The notes: generated from the letters alone by a model not told the origin. 64,000 bases of DNA from Fulvia fulva (GCF_020509005.1 NC_063013.1:6882001-6946000), one strand, 5' to 3'; shown: positions 12,003 to 23,410, numbered from the stretch's first letter. Numbers and translations: made by a program.

Positions 12003-13286
12003 ATGGCCACCGAAGGCAAAAGAGACATTGTGATCATAGGAGGGGGCATAATCGGCTGCACATCCGCATACTACCTCACACGACATTCGAAATATGATCT
12101 CAGCAAGCACAAGATCACAGTATTGGAGGCCAGCAAGATCGCAGGCGGCGCATCAGGAAAGGCAGGCGGACTGCTAGCATTGTGGGCATATCCTAAGAGC
12201 ATTGTGCCACTGAGCTACAAGCTGCATAAGGCCTTGTCTGATGAGCATGGAGGCGAAGAAAGATGGGGATACAGAACAGTGCATGTGGGCCAGGTGGACT
12301 GCGTAGGCAGGAACTTGCCTGAGAAGGCTGAGAAAGACAGGCTTGATGGCAAGGATGGCGAGATGGATGGTCGGAATGGGGACACAGACAAAGAGCATGT
12401 CAGTCTACAGAAGAGAAGCAAACACGCATTGGGAAAGCTGCGCGCAGCAGGCATACCAGCAGAACTCGACTGGGTCGACGCAGACAGTCTGAAAGGCTAC
12501 GACGAAATGGGAGATCCAACCACAACAGCCCAAGTACACCCCTACCAATTCACAACCTCCATGGCCCAGCTCGCACAAGAAAAGGGTGCAGAATTCCATG
12601 AAGACGCCAGCGTCACCAGCATCAACTACACCCCCGACAACACCGCCGTGGAAAGCGTCACATACACCGACAAGACCACCAACACTGTCCACACCCTCCC
12701 AGCAACAGACATCATCATCGCCGCCGGGCCCTGGACGCGCTCCGTCTACCCCTCCGCCCCAATCAGCGCCCTCCGCGCCCACTCCGTCACCATCAAACCC
12801 TCCCGCCCAGTCTCAGCCTACGCCCTCTTCACCCAAATCAAGCTCCCCTCCCCCTTCACCCGCGGCGCAACCCCCCTCAACCCCTCCACCCAAATCGCGA
12901 CCCCCGAAATCTACGCCCGCCCCCACAACGAAGTCTACGCCTGCGGTGATGGCGACCACCTCGTCCCGCTCCCCGCAACATCCTCCGAAGTCCAATGCGA
13001 CGAGTCCCGTTGTCAGGATATCGTTGATTACGTCGGGAGCATCAGTGATGAGCTACGGGATGGGGAGGTTACGGCGCGACAGGCGTGTTATTTGCCCAGT
13101 GTGGAGGGGAGTAGTGCGCCGCTTGTGGGAGGCACTGGGGTGAGGGGCGAGGTGTTGGCGTGTGGGCATACGTGTTGGGGGATTTGTAATGGGCCGGGGA
13201 CGGGGAAGGTTGTTGGGGAGATTGTGTTTGAGGGGAAGGCGAGGAGTGCGGATGTTGAGGGGTTGGATCCGAGGGGTTATGTGTAG
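12003..13286 (+). CDS. FAD-dependent oxidoreductase, DAO family
   Basis: 427 residues from the ATG at 12003. The N-terminus DIVIIGGGIIGCTSAYYL is the Rossmann dinucleotide-binding motif of the DAO (glycine/D-amino-acid oxidase) family, followed by ITVLEASKIAGGASGKAGG, the FAD-binding second strand. A C-terminal Gly-rich segment (GICNGPGTGKVVGE) closes the FAD site. It resembles the fungal group that includes yeast Tda3; the substrate is unknown. The frame is open for 27 codons upstream and encodes an Arg-rich mitochondrial-presequence-like stretch (RPLRPFPPQ...RRSLAT) after a possible acceptor at 11921-11922, but no convincing first exon was found. Codons are strongly C-ending to about 13000 and then G-ending. 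Confidence 0.82.
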   Translation: MATEGKRDIVIIGGGIIGCTSAYYLTRHSKYDLSKHKITVLEASKIAGGASGKAGGLLALWAYPKSIVPLSYKLHKALSDEHGGEERWGYRTVHVGQVDCVGRNLPEKAEKDRLDGKDGEMDGRNGDTDKEHVSLQKRSKHALGKLRAAGIPAELDWVDADSLKGYDEMGDPTTTAQVHPYQFTTSMAQLAQEKGAEFHEDASVTSINYTPDNTAVESVTYTDKTTNTVHTLPATDIIIAAGPWTRSVYPSAPISALRAHSVTIKPSRPVSAYALFTQIKLPSPFTRGATPLNPSTQIATPEIYARPHNEVYACGDGDHLVPLPATSSEVQCDESRCQDIVDYVGSISDELRDGEVTARQACYLPSVEGSSAPLVGGTGVRGEVLACGHTCWGICNGPGTGKVVGEIVFEGKARSADVEGLDPRGYV

Positions 13287-13750
13287 GGAGGGGTAGGGCG
13301 AGGGCTGGTGACGGAGGATGTTGCCGCCGTGCCGCTACGTGTGTCGACTTCACTTCACTTCTGGAGAGCTGAGCTGCTGAAGTTTATATAACGTATGTCC
13401 TATCCGCAGATCTTAACGTACGGCTAGAGCTTCGCTATGCCCTCGACTGCAGCAGTCGGACTTCGCTACTCGGATACATGCCAGCGTGTTGAAGCAACGG
13501 CCTGCGTGTCTATGTGTTCATAGTCGAAGCGTTCGGCGATCATCAAGTTTGTTACCGGTGAGAAGGTTGGTGAGAAGGTGGGTGGGTTGATGTGGTATAC
13601 ACTCCATTGTAGATCGACAGATATATTACCCAGATCCATATCAAACTACATCCTTCCTTATTCTACATGACAAACGCCACCGCTATGCTATGCCGATTTG
13701 GTCGATGTAATGGTACAGGGGTATCTATCCTTCAAATTTCAATATCAATC
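13287..13750. other. Convergent intergenic region
   Basis: Shared 3' region of two genes that point toward each other. No gene, repeat or RNA signal seen. Confidence 0.4.
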
Positions 13751-16700
13751 TCAAGCTCGCAACAATTTCCGATCACGAATTACTCCATTCGAGGCATGTT
13801 GTCTCTGCAACTGCCTCCCATATACTTTCTGCTGTTCTTGGAAGTCGCCGCGGTATTGCGCGGTGGACATTTTCCCAATCCAGGCCTCGTCGCTGAAGAG
13901 GACGGATTTGCCCGAGAGGGTCCAGTCTGAGATGTTTTCGTCGTTGAGGGTTATGGTTGGGATGGGGATGGAGGTAGCGGAGGAGGAAGTGGTGCCGTTG
14001 GTGAGGGAAGGGGTGGTGCGAGGTGCGAGGATCCAGAGGCGTGCGAGGTGGACGTAGTCGGGGTTTATGAGGACTGTGGGGATGGCGAGTTGGATGTGTT
14101 CGTCCGCGATGGGAGCGTAGCCGAGGACTTGGCCGGTGCTTGCTACGACGAAGGGACGCCAGGGTTCGGGTTTGGAGATTTGGCGTTGGGGCAGGCCGCG
14201 GATGGTCAGGAAGTTGACAAAGTCCATGATGAAGCCGGCTGCTCGTTCGGACCAGGCGTCGACGGGCCAGCGGCCGTGTGTGTTGGCGAGAGCTATGAGG
14301 AGTTCGTAGGCGCCTTTGAGATCGACTTTCCAGCGGGACATGCTGTAACGTTGACACACATCGCTCATCCAGTTGGGACCGCAGTGGAAGATGCAGGCGA
14401 GAGTTTCGACGTAGACTTCGTGCATTGAGCCGAAGAGGAGATTTGCTTTGCGGTCGTGGGTCAGGTAGCGTTTTCGGTTCCTACCCCATTTGCGTTCGTC
14501 GCAGGTGGCGATGAAATAGCGGGCTAGCTCTAGAGTGTCGAGGTCTTGAGATGGCGTCCATGCTTTGTCTCGCGGGAGGAACTTGAGGTCAAGCTGAATG
14601 TAATGCTCAGGACCGGATGTGCTCGTCACATAGTGAGCGTTCTCAGGCAATCGATCCAGTGTTTTGAAGTTGTTGAGGCCTGCGTCGGCAACCGTGGGAG
14701 TGTACAGCCAGCTGCTTGTGGAGTCTGTAATGGGCAGCGGTGCGCCGACACAGCAAAGCGCTCCAGGATCCTGTGCAGCCAGTGCCAACAGCGAAAGCAA
14801 GTGGTAGCACTCGTTATCAGTAACGTGTATGCTCGGGTTTCTGAGAGCATCACGAAGTGTCAGACCGCATTCCATTGTATTCAGAATGATTGAGATCTTG
14901 TCTTTCCTGGCATCCGAAAGTCTCCGCTCAGCAGGTATGCGAGGATCACCTCCAGCTTCCATGGCGAAGACCTCTGCAACCACGGTGGAGAAGTTGCCGT
15001 GGTGCAGACGCATCTCTCGTTCTCCAGTCGCCATCTTGGCTCTATCTCGGAAGAACGCATGCAGAGCAGGTTTGACAGACTCAACGTCAGGCTCGAAGGG
15101 TACCTCGATCGAAAGGTCAAGCAGATGTGCGATGCACTTGCCGTTGAATCGCAGGACAGCTCGACCAGACCATGTGCCTGGTCGCTTGCATGGTATCAGG
15201 AAGACATGATGCTTAGCAAGTCGCATCTCGTGTCTGCACCAGGCTCGCTTAAACCATGACGATCGCAGAATCTTGCGAATCACCTTGTACATGTGATCGT
15301 GGCTCTCGAGGTACGGTGGGTGCTTCCGACGGAATCGGTGCCTTGCTGCGACATGTTTCATGCTTTCGTACTCGTCCATGTGGCTTTGCAGGAGTTCGCC
15401 TTCGTGAGCCTCGAGCTCAATATCATCCAGCGCGACCACAACAATGCGTGCGCTCCTGTACACCATGTCCATGGCCGACATAGAGATGGTACGTTCGAAG
15501 TCGCTGTCCTGGTCGATACAGATCTGGTCGATCCAAACACCCTCATTGTCTGACTCGCGCTCGTCCCACACTGCTTGGTATATCTCGGGATCCAGAGGTA
15601 GCGTGTAGTGATACTTTTCCTTCTCGACGTGAATCTTGCGACGGTAGCTAAGTGCGATAAAAGACTGGTGTTGCTTGCGTGTAACTTCGCGAGTCCCGTA
15701 TATGAGTCTGAATCTGAAGAGCTCCTCCATGTTCGGTTTGATTTCGAACTTATCAGCCACGGTTGTGCTCAGTCCAGAAAGCCTTTCGAGCAGCACAGCC
15801 GGGTCTAGTTCGGTATCTGGCTCTGCACCGAGGATGCGCGACTTCTCCTCGCGAGAAAGCTGATGAACATGGTCATAGTGGACATGCTGGTACTGAGGAG
15901 GTCCAACAAGCTTCGTCTCAAACTTGAGACCATCTGAAGGCGAGACTCGCGGCGCTTTGGGTACCTCTGGCATCGATGGAAAGCGACGCCTTCCCACAGG
16001 ACTCGGCGATCTGGCACGGCCTTCGGATGGCATACCAAAGAGATCTGCTGTGCCCGATGAAGGTAACATGCGGAACTTGTACAGCTGCAGACTGTTCATG
16101 GCATCCGGATGTGGTGAAGGCGACCTCGATGAATTGGATAATGTCTCGTTGCTCGAATCGTTCGCTTCTTCTATCCTGCCTAGATCTGATGGCTGCCTGA
16201 CCACAACTTTGAACTCAGGGCCCGGCGAGTCTCCTTCCGAGAGCCCACTGCTCGTTCTGTGATGCGATCGTCGAGGGTAGTCTCTGTTGGTATTTTGGCT
16301 TCGTTTCGCGAGCTGATGCCACTGTATGGGGGGTGAGATATGCTTCGTGCCGTTAATCTCGCTGGGTTCGTCATCACTGCTATCCGTCTGATCACCACTG
16401 ATATCGCTGCTCCAGCCTCTCTTGTGGTGCATGGTCTTCGATCGAGCCAAAGCATGATCAGGACCGAGGAACTGTGGACCTTCTCCCGGCCCAACGATTG
16501 GCGACATTGTCGAATAGCTCAAGGTAGAGTGATTCCGACGTCTTGGTGTATGATCCCCAAATGCTGACACTGCACCCATGAAGTGCTGAAACGATCGAAA
16601 GCGTTCTGTTGTACCGCGTGGTGCTCTTTCAAAGTACTCTCGTTTCCACTTCGCCTGCTCGTACTGCGCATGATGTCTCTCCACCTCTTCTTCTGCCTCA

Positions 16701-17356
16701 AACTTTGCAACCATAGCATCGCGATAGTGGAAGAATGCCTCCAGCTCTTTGCGACGCAGTTTCTCGAGCTTCTTCCTGCGCTGAGAGAAGTAGTCTGACT
16801 CTTTCTGTTGATCCTGCTTCGCGGACGCCCGGGCATTGATCGCCTTCGATATCGACCACTTCAAGCTCTTCTTGGTAGGACTCGTGGGTGAGTTGTCATC
16901 GACACTGCCTCTTCTGTCTCCCAGATGCTTGACGCCATGATTGCGGAAGGTCTGCCGCCTCTGAAGTCCTACATTCGGCAGGTCTTCGTCCGCATCGCTC
17001 GAGATGTTTCCATCGTGTTCGGAGTGTTCGACTGGCTGGGGCTGATCAGGGTGAGGCTCATCCGGACTTTGTGCATTCAACAGATCCATGAACGTTGTAA
17101 GCATGGCATCTTGCAGCTCCAGCAGGTTGAGCAATTCAGTTCGTCGCCTTCTGTTCTCGACGTTGCTAAGCAACTTCCAGGCTTGATGTACATTGTGGAA
17201 GTGCTCTGCGAGAGTCGCCTTGGCTTCATCGCTGCCCTGATGTCGATTCGGATGGTACTTCCTGGCGAGGGCATGGTATCTCGACTTGATCGTTTGGGAT
17301 GAGGCATCGCGAGGCAAGCCCAGTGCTTCGAATGGGTCGAAAGCAGCTCTAGCCAT
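13751..17356 (-). CDS. J-domain / HET-domain fusion protein
   Basis: One exon, 1201 residues from the ATG at 17356. Residues about 5-75 form a J domain (PFEALGLPRDASSQTIKSRY, helix III AEHFHNVHQAWKLLSN), but the Hsp70-activating HPD tripeptide reads HPN (ARKYHPNRHQG). A long Ser/Pro- and charge-rich region follows to about residue 560, with a coiled-coil candidate rich in Lys/Glu around 195-240. From about 560 comes a HET domain: FIALSYRR, LPLDPEIYQAVWDE, WIDQICIDQDSDFER, MVYRSARIVVVALDDIE. HET domains trigger cell death in fungal heterokaryon incompatibility. The C-terminal 450 residues have no recognised domain. Role inferred: a non-self or stress sensor. Which step the J part serves is unknown, since HPN should not stimulate Hsp70. 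Confidence 0.85.
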   Translation of the reverse strand: MARAAFDPFEALGLPRDASSQTIKSRYHALARKYHPNRHQGSDEAKATLAEHFHNVHQAWKLLSNVENRRRRTELLNLLELQDAMLTTFMDLLNAQSPDEPHPDQPQPVEHSEHDGNISSDADEDLPNVGLQRRQTFRNHGVKHLGDRRGSVDDNSPTSPTKKSLKWSISKAINARASAKQDQQKESDYFSQRRKKLEKLRRKELEAFFHYRDAMVAKFEAEEEVERHHAQYEQAKWKREYFERAPRGTTERFRSFQHFMGAVSAFGDHTPRRRNHSTLSYSTMSPIVGPGEGPQFLGPDHALARSKTMHHKRGWSSDISGDQTDSSDDEPSEINGTKHISPPIQWHQLAKRSQNTNRDYPRRSHHRTSSGLSEGDSPGPEFKVVVRQPSDLGRIEEANDSSNETLSNSSRSPSPHPDAMNSLQLYKFRMLPSSGTADLFGMPSEGRARSPSPVGRRRFPSMPEVPKAPRVSPSDGLKFETKLVGPPQYQHVHYDHVHQLSREEKSRILGAEPDTELDPAVLLERLSGLSTTVADKFEIKPNMEELFRFRLIYGTREVTRKQHQSFIALSYRRKIHVEKEKYHYTLPLDPEIYQAVWDERESDNEGVWIDQICIDQDSDFERTISMSAMDMVYRSARIVVVALDDIELEAHEGELLQSHMDEYESMKHVAARHRFRRKHPPYLESHDHMYKVIRKILRSSWFKRAWCRHEMRLAKHHVFLIPCKRPGTWSGRAVLRFNGKCIAHLLDLSIEVPFEPDVESVKPALHAFFRDRAKMATGEREMRLHHGNFSTVVAEVFAMEAGGDPRIPAERRLSDARKDKISIILNTMECGLTLRDALRNPSIHVTDNECYHLLSLLALAAQDPGALCCVGAPLPITDSTSSWLYTPTVADAGLNNFKTLDRLPENAHYVTSTSGPEHYIQLDLKFLPRDKAWTPSQDLDTLELARYFIATCDERKWGRNRKRYLTHDRKANLLFGSMHEVYVETLACIFHCGPNWMSDVCQRYSMSRWKVDLKGAYELLIALANTHGRWPVDAWSERAAGFIMDFVNFLTIRGLPQRQISKPEPWRPFVVASTGQVLGYAPIADEHIQLAIPTVLINPDYVHLARLWILAPRTTPSLTNGTTSSSATSIPIPTITLNDENISDWTLSGKSVLFSDEAWIGKMSTAQYRGDFQEQQKVYGRQLQRQHASNGVIRDRKLLRA

Positions 17357-18313
17357 GAGCGCGATGGAGGATGCCGAGAAGACTGCAGTCAAGAGCTCCC
17401 AACTTCACGCCATCTGCAACCTATCTACTTCGGCTGAGGCTTGGACCAGCTCGAGTACCTTACGAGGCGTGCGAGGGTCCTCTGCACGCACGCCGCACGG
17501 GCGTCCTCTGCTCGAGCTGACTTCCCAAGCGTGACACAGCCCGAGGTTCCGCGCGACGGATCCATGCCGTCGCGTGCAGGCCGATGACCGACCTCAATGC
17601 AAAGGCGCGTCTCCTTCTCTGCCGTGACATCTTCTGCGGTTCAACAGCGCGAGGCAAATGCGAATAGAGCACGTGTGAGGTCACGTCGAGTCGCGTCGTG
17701 GCACGCACCGTCGTTCCCACCTCGAGCACAAAGAGACTAGGAGGCTATGGATGACGCAGGCTTCTCCTTACGCCGTCGAGCACATCCCGGCCGCTCAACT
17801 GTTCTATTCGTGTTTCGATTGCGCATTGTTGCTCCAGCAGTTCCAGCCCGGAGGCGCCGTGGCGATTGATGGATGCTGTTGAAGCAGTTCTCGGCCGCCT
17901 GAAACATCCGCTCCTGGTTTGCGACAAGGGCATGACTGAGGTGCTGGACGAGTTCCGCCTCACAGTGGGCGAGAGAACAATTGAATGTGCTTCCATGGCC
18001 CATCCTCGAGGAGTATGCAGGAACAGAAGTTGTGTATTCTACAATTTCACGACCATGACGAATCGCATTGTCGGAATACACTGGCCTGCAGGTTTCCCCG
18101 AGGAGCGGGCTGACACGAGCGAGGGAACCGAGTGTTGTTCATGTTGTTTGGCAAATGTGTTTGCCACAGCTTTCGGATGATGTGCAACGAAGTTGATAAT
18201 TAGAAGAGGCAGTCGCCCTGAATAGAAGGTGCAGACGTGACTGCCGTCGCCAGTGTTGTTTTAGCTAACTACTCTTGCCTCAACCCTCCCGAAAACTTGA
18301 TGCTACAACATCG
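17357..18313. other. No recognisable gene
   Basis: Promoter side of the HET gene and 3' side of the CorA-like gene. Several short open frames on both strands, none with family motifs or splice structure. Confidence 0.45.
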
Positions 18314-20076
18314 TCATTCCTTCGGGTGCCTGCCAGTCGTCTGCCAGCTATTTGTCGCCGTCCGCATTCGCTTCAACAGATCCTGCTCCTAATAGCATGA
18401 AGCGTCAGCACAGGTTCGCCACGAGAAACAGGAGACAACTCACCACTGCAGCGAAGTCCGAGGTCTCGTAATTCTTCTGGAACTCTTTCTGCGCCCTCCG
18501 GAACCAATACCACCACGCAACGTATACAATGATCGTGAGAGGTATTGTCACAACGAAGAAGACGTAAAGGTAGGGCGAAGCAAGCGATTGGCCCGGCGAG
18601 GGCTCCCAATTGAACATGCCGTTCATGCTAAAGAAAGACTAACGCGCATGTCAGCATCAGACCATACAGTGGCAGACGAAACACTTACCGCGACAGCTGT
18701 TCCAGGCAGGAACGTCAGTGTCAACACCGCTATCGTCTTCATCGCAGCACTATCCTGCCGCGTTTGCTCGGCAACATCCGCGGTCGCTTTGGCGAGCTTC
18801 ACGCTGAGGAGGTTGTCCAGCCGGCTCTCTTCTGCGATACGTTTCGAGCTTGCCGCGAGCTCGATGTTCAGCTTATTGTCCCGCATAGCAATGATGTTGA
18901 AAAGCTGATCAATCTGTTAGCCACCAGCCGGATCCTGAACTCTCATCGACAACTCACCGCCTTCGATTGATTGTCGATACGTCGCGGCATCATCTCCAGG
19001 TCTCGCTGAACTTGCTCGGAATACCGCGTCTGCTGCTCGACTTTCTCCCGCATGTCCTCGATGTAGCCGGTGCCGCCTTCCCACAGAGCCGTCCACATCT
19101 TGTGGTATATGTCGAGATACTTGATCAAGTTCGATGCGAGCTCAATCTCAAAGTTGGACCTCCGCTGCAGCCTCACATGCTCCAAATTGAGTCTGTTCAG
19201 CAGCTTATAGTCGCCATTATCTTCGAGCGATATGCGACCATCTGCGATCCTTCGTTCAGTGGCAGTGATCTGGCGGGATAGGTCCTGCACTTGCGACAAA
19301 GTCTCATCGACATGATGCTGCAGGATATGGAAGGGAAGAACGGCGAAGTCCCTTGGCACTTTTGGATGCTTGTTGATGTACTCCTTGGACGACAAGAGTG
19401 CATTCAGACTGAAGTTCTCGTCCGTCATGTACAGCCCGCCACAGTAGTGCCTCTCACGGTTCACCAGGGACAGTGAGCAAAACGACCGACCATCTCTCGG
19501 CGTCTGCAATATGAACGCTAAGGTATGTCAATACAACACCACTTGACTGAGTACAACTTCACGACATACTGAGGATTCCATGAGATGTCAAAGCAGCGGA
19601 GCCTCCGTTATCCCGTCGCCAGAGGTGGAGGTACTCGTCAGATACCCATCCTTGTTGTTTGACGATGGTTAACACTTCTGAGTCAATGGCTAGGTTGTCG
19701 GTGTCCTTCAAGTTTGCGCTGACGGCATTGCCGACCCTGCATCTGATTACGACAAGCAATTCCAAGCAATCATTGCCAGGACTTACAGCAGCTTGAATCG
19801 GACTGTGCTGTCATCGTAGCTTCTGTCGATCTACAAGCACTCATCAGTACACCCTTCGGCAACACGAAACGATTGGAGGAGCTTACTTTGTGGTTAACAA
19901 GGAAATCTTCTTCTTCTAGACTTCGCAATGGCCTGGTTTTGAGCGTCTTTGGGAACTGCCAATTATTGTGCTGCACATCTCATTAGCACACTTCACAATG
20001 CCAACATCGACGCTCAGCATAGTGCATTTCGCACCTCAAGCCTCGAATCGCTAATCTCGAACTTCTGCAGCTCCAT
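18314..20076 (-). CDS. CorA-like two-TM membrane protein
   Basis: Eight exons on the minus strand: 20076-20035, 19970-19887, 19830-19787, 19736-19570, 19517-18958, 18904-18689, 18638-18444 and 18388-18314, 460 residues. All seven introns are GT-AG and 50-64 nt. The start MELQKFEISDSRLE follows an in-frame stop. The middle is long-helical, with coiled-coil heptads (residues about 190-370). The C-terminus has the fungal CorA-like signature: DSAAMKTIAVLTLTFLPGTA, then MNGMFNW where Mg2+ channels have GMN, and a second helix (YVFFVVTIPLTIIVYVAWW). Classic CorA proteins are Mg2+ channels. These fungal relatives lack the strict GMN and often pair with sensor domains, so transport is uncertain. A short cytosolic tail ends TGRHPKE. 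Confidence 0.82.
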
Positions 20077-20772
20077 CGGCTCGGAATGCTACACAATCGG
20101 TATCTCGCATGTGGCTCAGTGCGACTCTGCGCGTCAACTTTCCGCGGCTCCAAGCGTGTCACTGCACCACTTCTCGACCAAATTCCAGCTCTGCGCCTCA
20201 CTCCTACTTCACTTCATGAAGTCAAAGTGAGATCGTAGGAGCGGTGGATAGCTCTGCTCACTGCTAACGCATCATGCATGCACGGCCTTGGCCAATCGAC
20301 TAATGCTCACGTGCACTTTGCTGCGGAAACGTTCAATCGCGGTCGTCTACGGCTCAAACGAGCGTGCTTTCATATGTGAGGGTCGCACAAGACATCTTCA
20401 CTGAAACCTCACATCGCTCTGGCCAGAGGAAAGAGAAGTGCTTCGAGCTCACCGACACCAGACCGTTCGTCGGCCGTCCAGCGAGTCAGGCCCTCCCATT
20501 CGCCGACAGCCGAAGATCCACCCACCACCCTCGGCGCTTGACTTGTTGCAGACACCAGTGGCTGTGCACCCTCTCAGATTTGTTCTCCAAGCACCTCCTT
20601 TCGCCTCCATGCAGTGGTGTCCAGGCCGTTGGCGCCGTGAGATCTGATGCGACTGTCTAAGCCCCGGATCTCGACTTTCTCTGCTTGCGTAGTCTGCGGT
20701 CGCTCTCGCCCTCGATAATATGCAACATCACAGAAGACCGCGTTCTGTTTGCTTGGCGAGCAGATCTTCTAG
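20077..20772. other. Divergent promoter region
   Basis: Lies between two genes that start away from each other at 20076 and 20773. No gene seen. The 3' end (CTTCTAG just before ATG at 20773) could also be a splice acceptor. Confidence 0.45.
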
Positions 20773-23401
20773 ATGAATGCTCGCGGGTCTCACGTTCTGC
20801 TGGTGGCAGGTGCTGTCTCTTACGAATACATAGTCTATCCGATGGGGGACCAGAATGGCATGAATGGCACCGCAGGGACGCTCCTCGAAGAGGGCAACGA
20901 TGCATCTCAGCTGGTTATCCGGACAGGCGCAGCAGATCTGGTGGCTCAGCTGCTCACCGCTGCGGCACCCTCTTTCGACTTCGATGTCTTGGGACCAACA
21001 CTGCAAGCGCCGGCTTCGAATTGCCTAAAACACAACGCTTCGGCAGTCATTGACCTGGAGCATTCAGCCACTTCCTTGGAAACAGAGCCCTCACTTCGCG
21101 TAGTGAAGAAGAGGCAGATCGGCAAGCCTCCCACCTGGCACTGTCCAAAAATCGACAACGTTGCGCAGGCGAAGGCTAGTACTGTCATCATATCCGGTTC
21201 TGGGGAGGCTTTTCATGACGTGGAACCAGCTTTGGATTTCCTGCAGCGTGTGAGGCCAAGATATATTATCCATCATATGACCCGGCCGCTTGCCACAGGA
21301 CGCCTTTGGAATATCATCAGAGACGGACCTCGGACCAGAGACGGAATACCTGATCCTGATCATCTGGCTGTGATCATTGATGCGGACGATCTCCGTGCAG
21401 AGGGCATATCTCTGAGCCGATCCTTGTCCTGGGAGCAAACTACTGAAGATTTCGTTCGCAACCTGGGATCAAACGGCCGACTTGACACATTGGTGACTTG
21501 TCCTAACCTCATCGTTCGATTTGGGAACGAGGGTATCATTCATCACCGTGGACGAGACGCTACGGATCCCAAGCTCTACTTTCACCCACGGCAAGTGGAG
21601 AAGAATATGTTGCATGAGCAAGGGGCTCCAATGGTGTGTATCGATTCCTGAATGTAATGAGTTGATACTTACGATTATCTAGGTAGGGCTTGCTTCGGCG
21701 TTCACTGCAGGCTTCGCACTTGGATTTGCCGGCTCTTCACCACCAAACTGTGAGAAGGGCATCCGGCTGGGAATTGCTGCAGCACGGGATATGGAGCAGA
21801 ATGGCTTCGTCACGAATCCAGTCGATCAAGCGCCTGACTATCCTATCGATGCCACAATCCAAGGTCTGAGCCCCGAGAAGCGATTCTCAGTCGCCAGCAT
21901 CCCATCTGGGCGCATCAGCTCAGGGGACAGCTGGAACATTTTCGACGCAGTCACAGGAGACCCTGCTGAAGTCGCGCGGCAGATCGTGACCCACGGACCA
22001 CGGAAAGTGCTCACAAGGTGCCCACTCCAGCAATTTGGCGAGATGCTCAGTATAGAAAGGAACGAGCAAGAAAGTCTACGAGCGATCGTGGACGCCGTTG
22101 AAGAGCGGATCAGATCTCAAACGTCGCAACCCACCTCTATTGGCATCATGGGACCGCCAGGCTCAGGAAAGAAGTATGTTGCAGCGAATCTGGTGGAACA
22201 TTTTGCCACCAAAGCAAACGTGAAGCGACTCACATTCAATGCACGACTACTACGATCGGAGGATCTGGTTGCGCTGTGCCACACTATCCGAGATCGCATG
22301 GCAGCTGGCCTGCTAGCAGTAGTGTGCTTTGAGAATTTCGAAGCAATCCTCGATCCCAGGAACGAACTCCTCAACAACTTCCTAGTAATGATGCGAGACG
22401 GCCTCTTCACAGATCGAGGCCATGTCCGCAGCTTGGGCCATCCTCTACTCTTCTTCCTCGTGAATCAAGAAGCACCCACCTTTGAAGGCACACCCACGCC
22501 CACGGCTTCCGACTTCAAAGAGCGCCGCCAGACCATCGACGACTCCCTACTTCTGGACAATCTCCACGGCCTCGTTCGAATTGCAGGCCCGAACCAACAG
22601 TCGCAGCATGACAGAATGTTCAGCATCCGCCGCGCTGTCATGGTCCGGCAAATGCTCCTTCAAAAGTTCCCACACCTCGAACAACGCAACGGCATCATCA
22701 AAGTCGACGAAGCAGTCCTCTACGCCCTCCTCCTCGTCCCCTCATACAAACACGGTCTCCGCTCCCTCGACAAAATCCTAGGCACATCCCGCCTCTCCGG
22801 CCGCACAAAATTCGACGTCTCAGCCCTCCCACCCGAAGAACAAATCCAGCTCCACGTCGACGGCCGCATCTTCATGTCCTTCCTCCGCTCCCCCAAACTC
22901 CCCGCCGCGCTACGGGAACGCCTCGCGCAAGGCTTATTCGAAACGTACAAGAAGCAACGCCGCCACATGGCGAAATCCGACTCCGACATCGCCGCCCTCG
23001 AGTCAGACCCGAGTATGTACGACTGGGACGACCTCGCCCCGGAACTGAAGGAATCAACCCGCGCGCAAGCAGACGATATCCCCCGGAAACTCCGCGCGGT
23101 GAACTGTTTCATGCTGGACCAGGAGAGGGCTTCGCCGCTAGTCCATGTGCCGGCTTTTGGAGAGGGGGAGTTGTTGATGTTGAGTGAGATGGAGCATGAG
23201 AGGTTTAATGCGGAGAGGTTGCAGCGGCAGTGGAGGATGGGGCCCAGGAGTAGTGGGAAGAGGACTACGCCGTTTTTGGTGCCGTGGAGGGATTTGACGC
23301 AGGAGTGGAGGGATGTTGATACGGTCATGGTGGAGTGTGTGCCGAGGGTTCTGGCTGGGGCGGGGTGGAGGATTTATAGGATGGAGGAGGAGGGGTTTTG
23401 A
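20773..23401 (+). CDS. PfkB-like / AAA ATPase / RyR-domain protein
   Basis: Two exons, 20773-21633 and 21683-23401 (49-nt intron), 859 residues. Residues 1-310 have a PfkB/ribokinase-like layout: a first strand HVLLVAGAVS, a late LIVRFGNEGIIHHRG strand, and GLASAFTAGFALGFAG at about 289-304. The last aligns with the GAGD anion-hole motif but has Ser at the catalytic Asp, so kinase activity is doubtful. About 440-580 is a P-loop ATPase (GIMGPPGSGKK, Walker B-like LAVVCFENFEAIL without the usual DE pair), followed by RSLGHPLLFFLVNQEAP and an AAA-lid-like region with YKHGLRSLDKIL. About 750-855 is a RyR domain: ADDIPRKLRAVNC, LSEMEHERFNAERLQRQWRMG, PFLVPWRDLTQEWRDVD. The same domain order is recalled for bacterial RyR proteins. 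Cytosolic, with no TM helices. A regulatory or conflict role is inferred. Confidence 0.82.
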
Positions 23402-23410
23402 AGGAAGGGC

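Noticed and set aside
12586..13143. Proline/serine-rich frame overlapping the DAO-type gene
   Set aside because: Shifted reading of C-rich codons in the real gene; no start context or motif.
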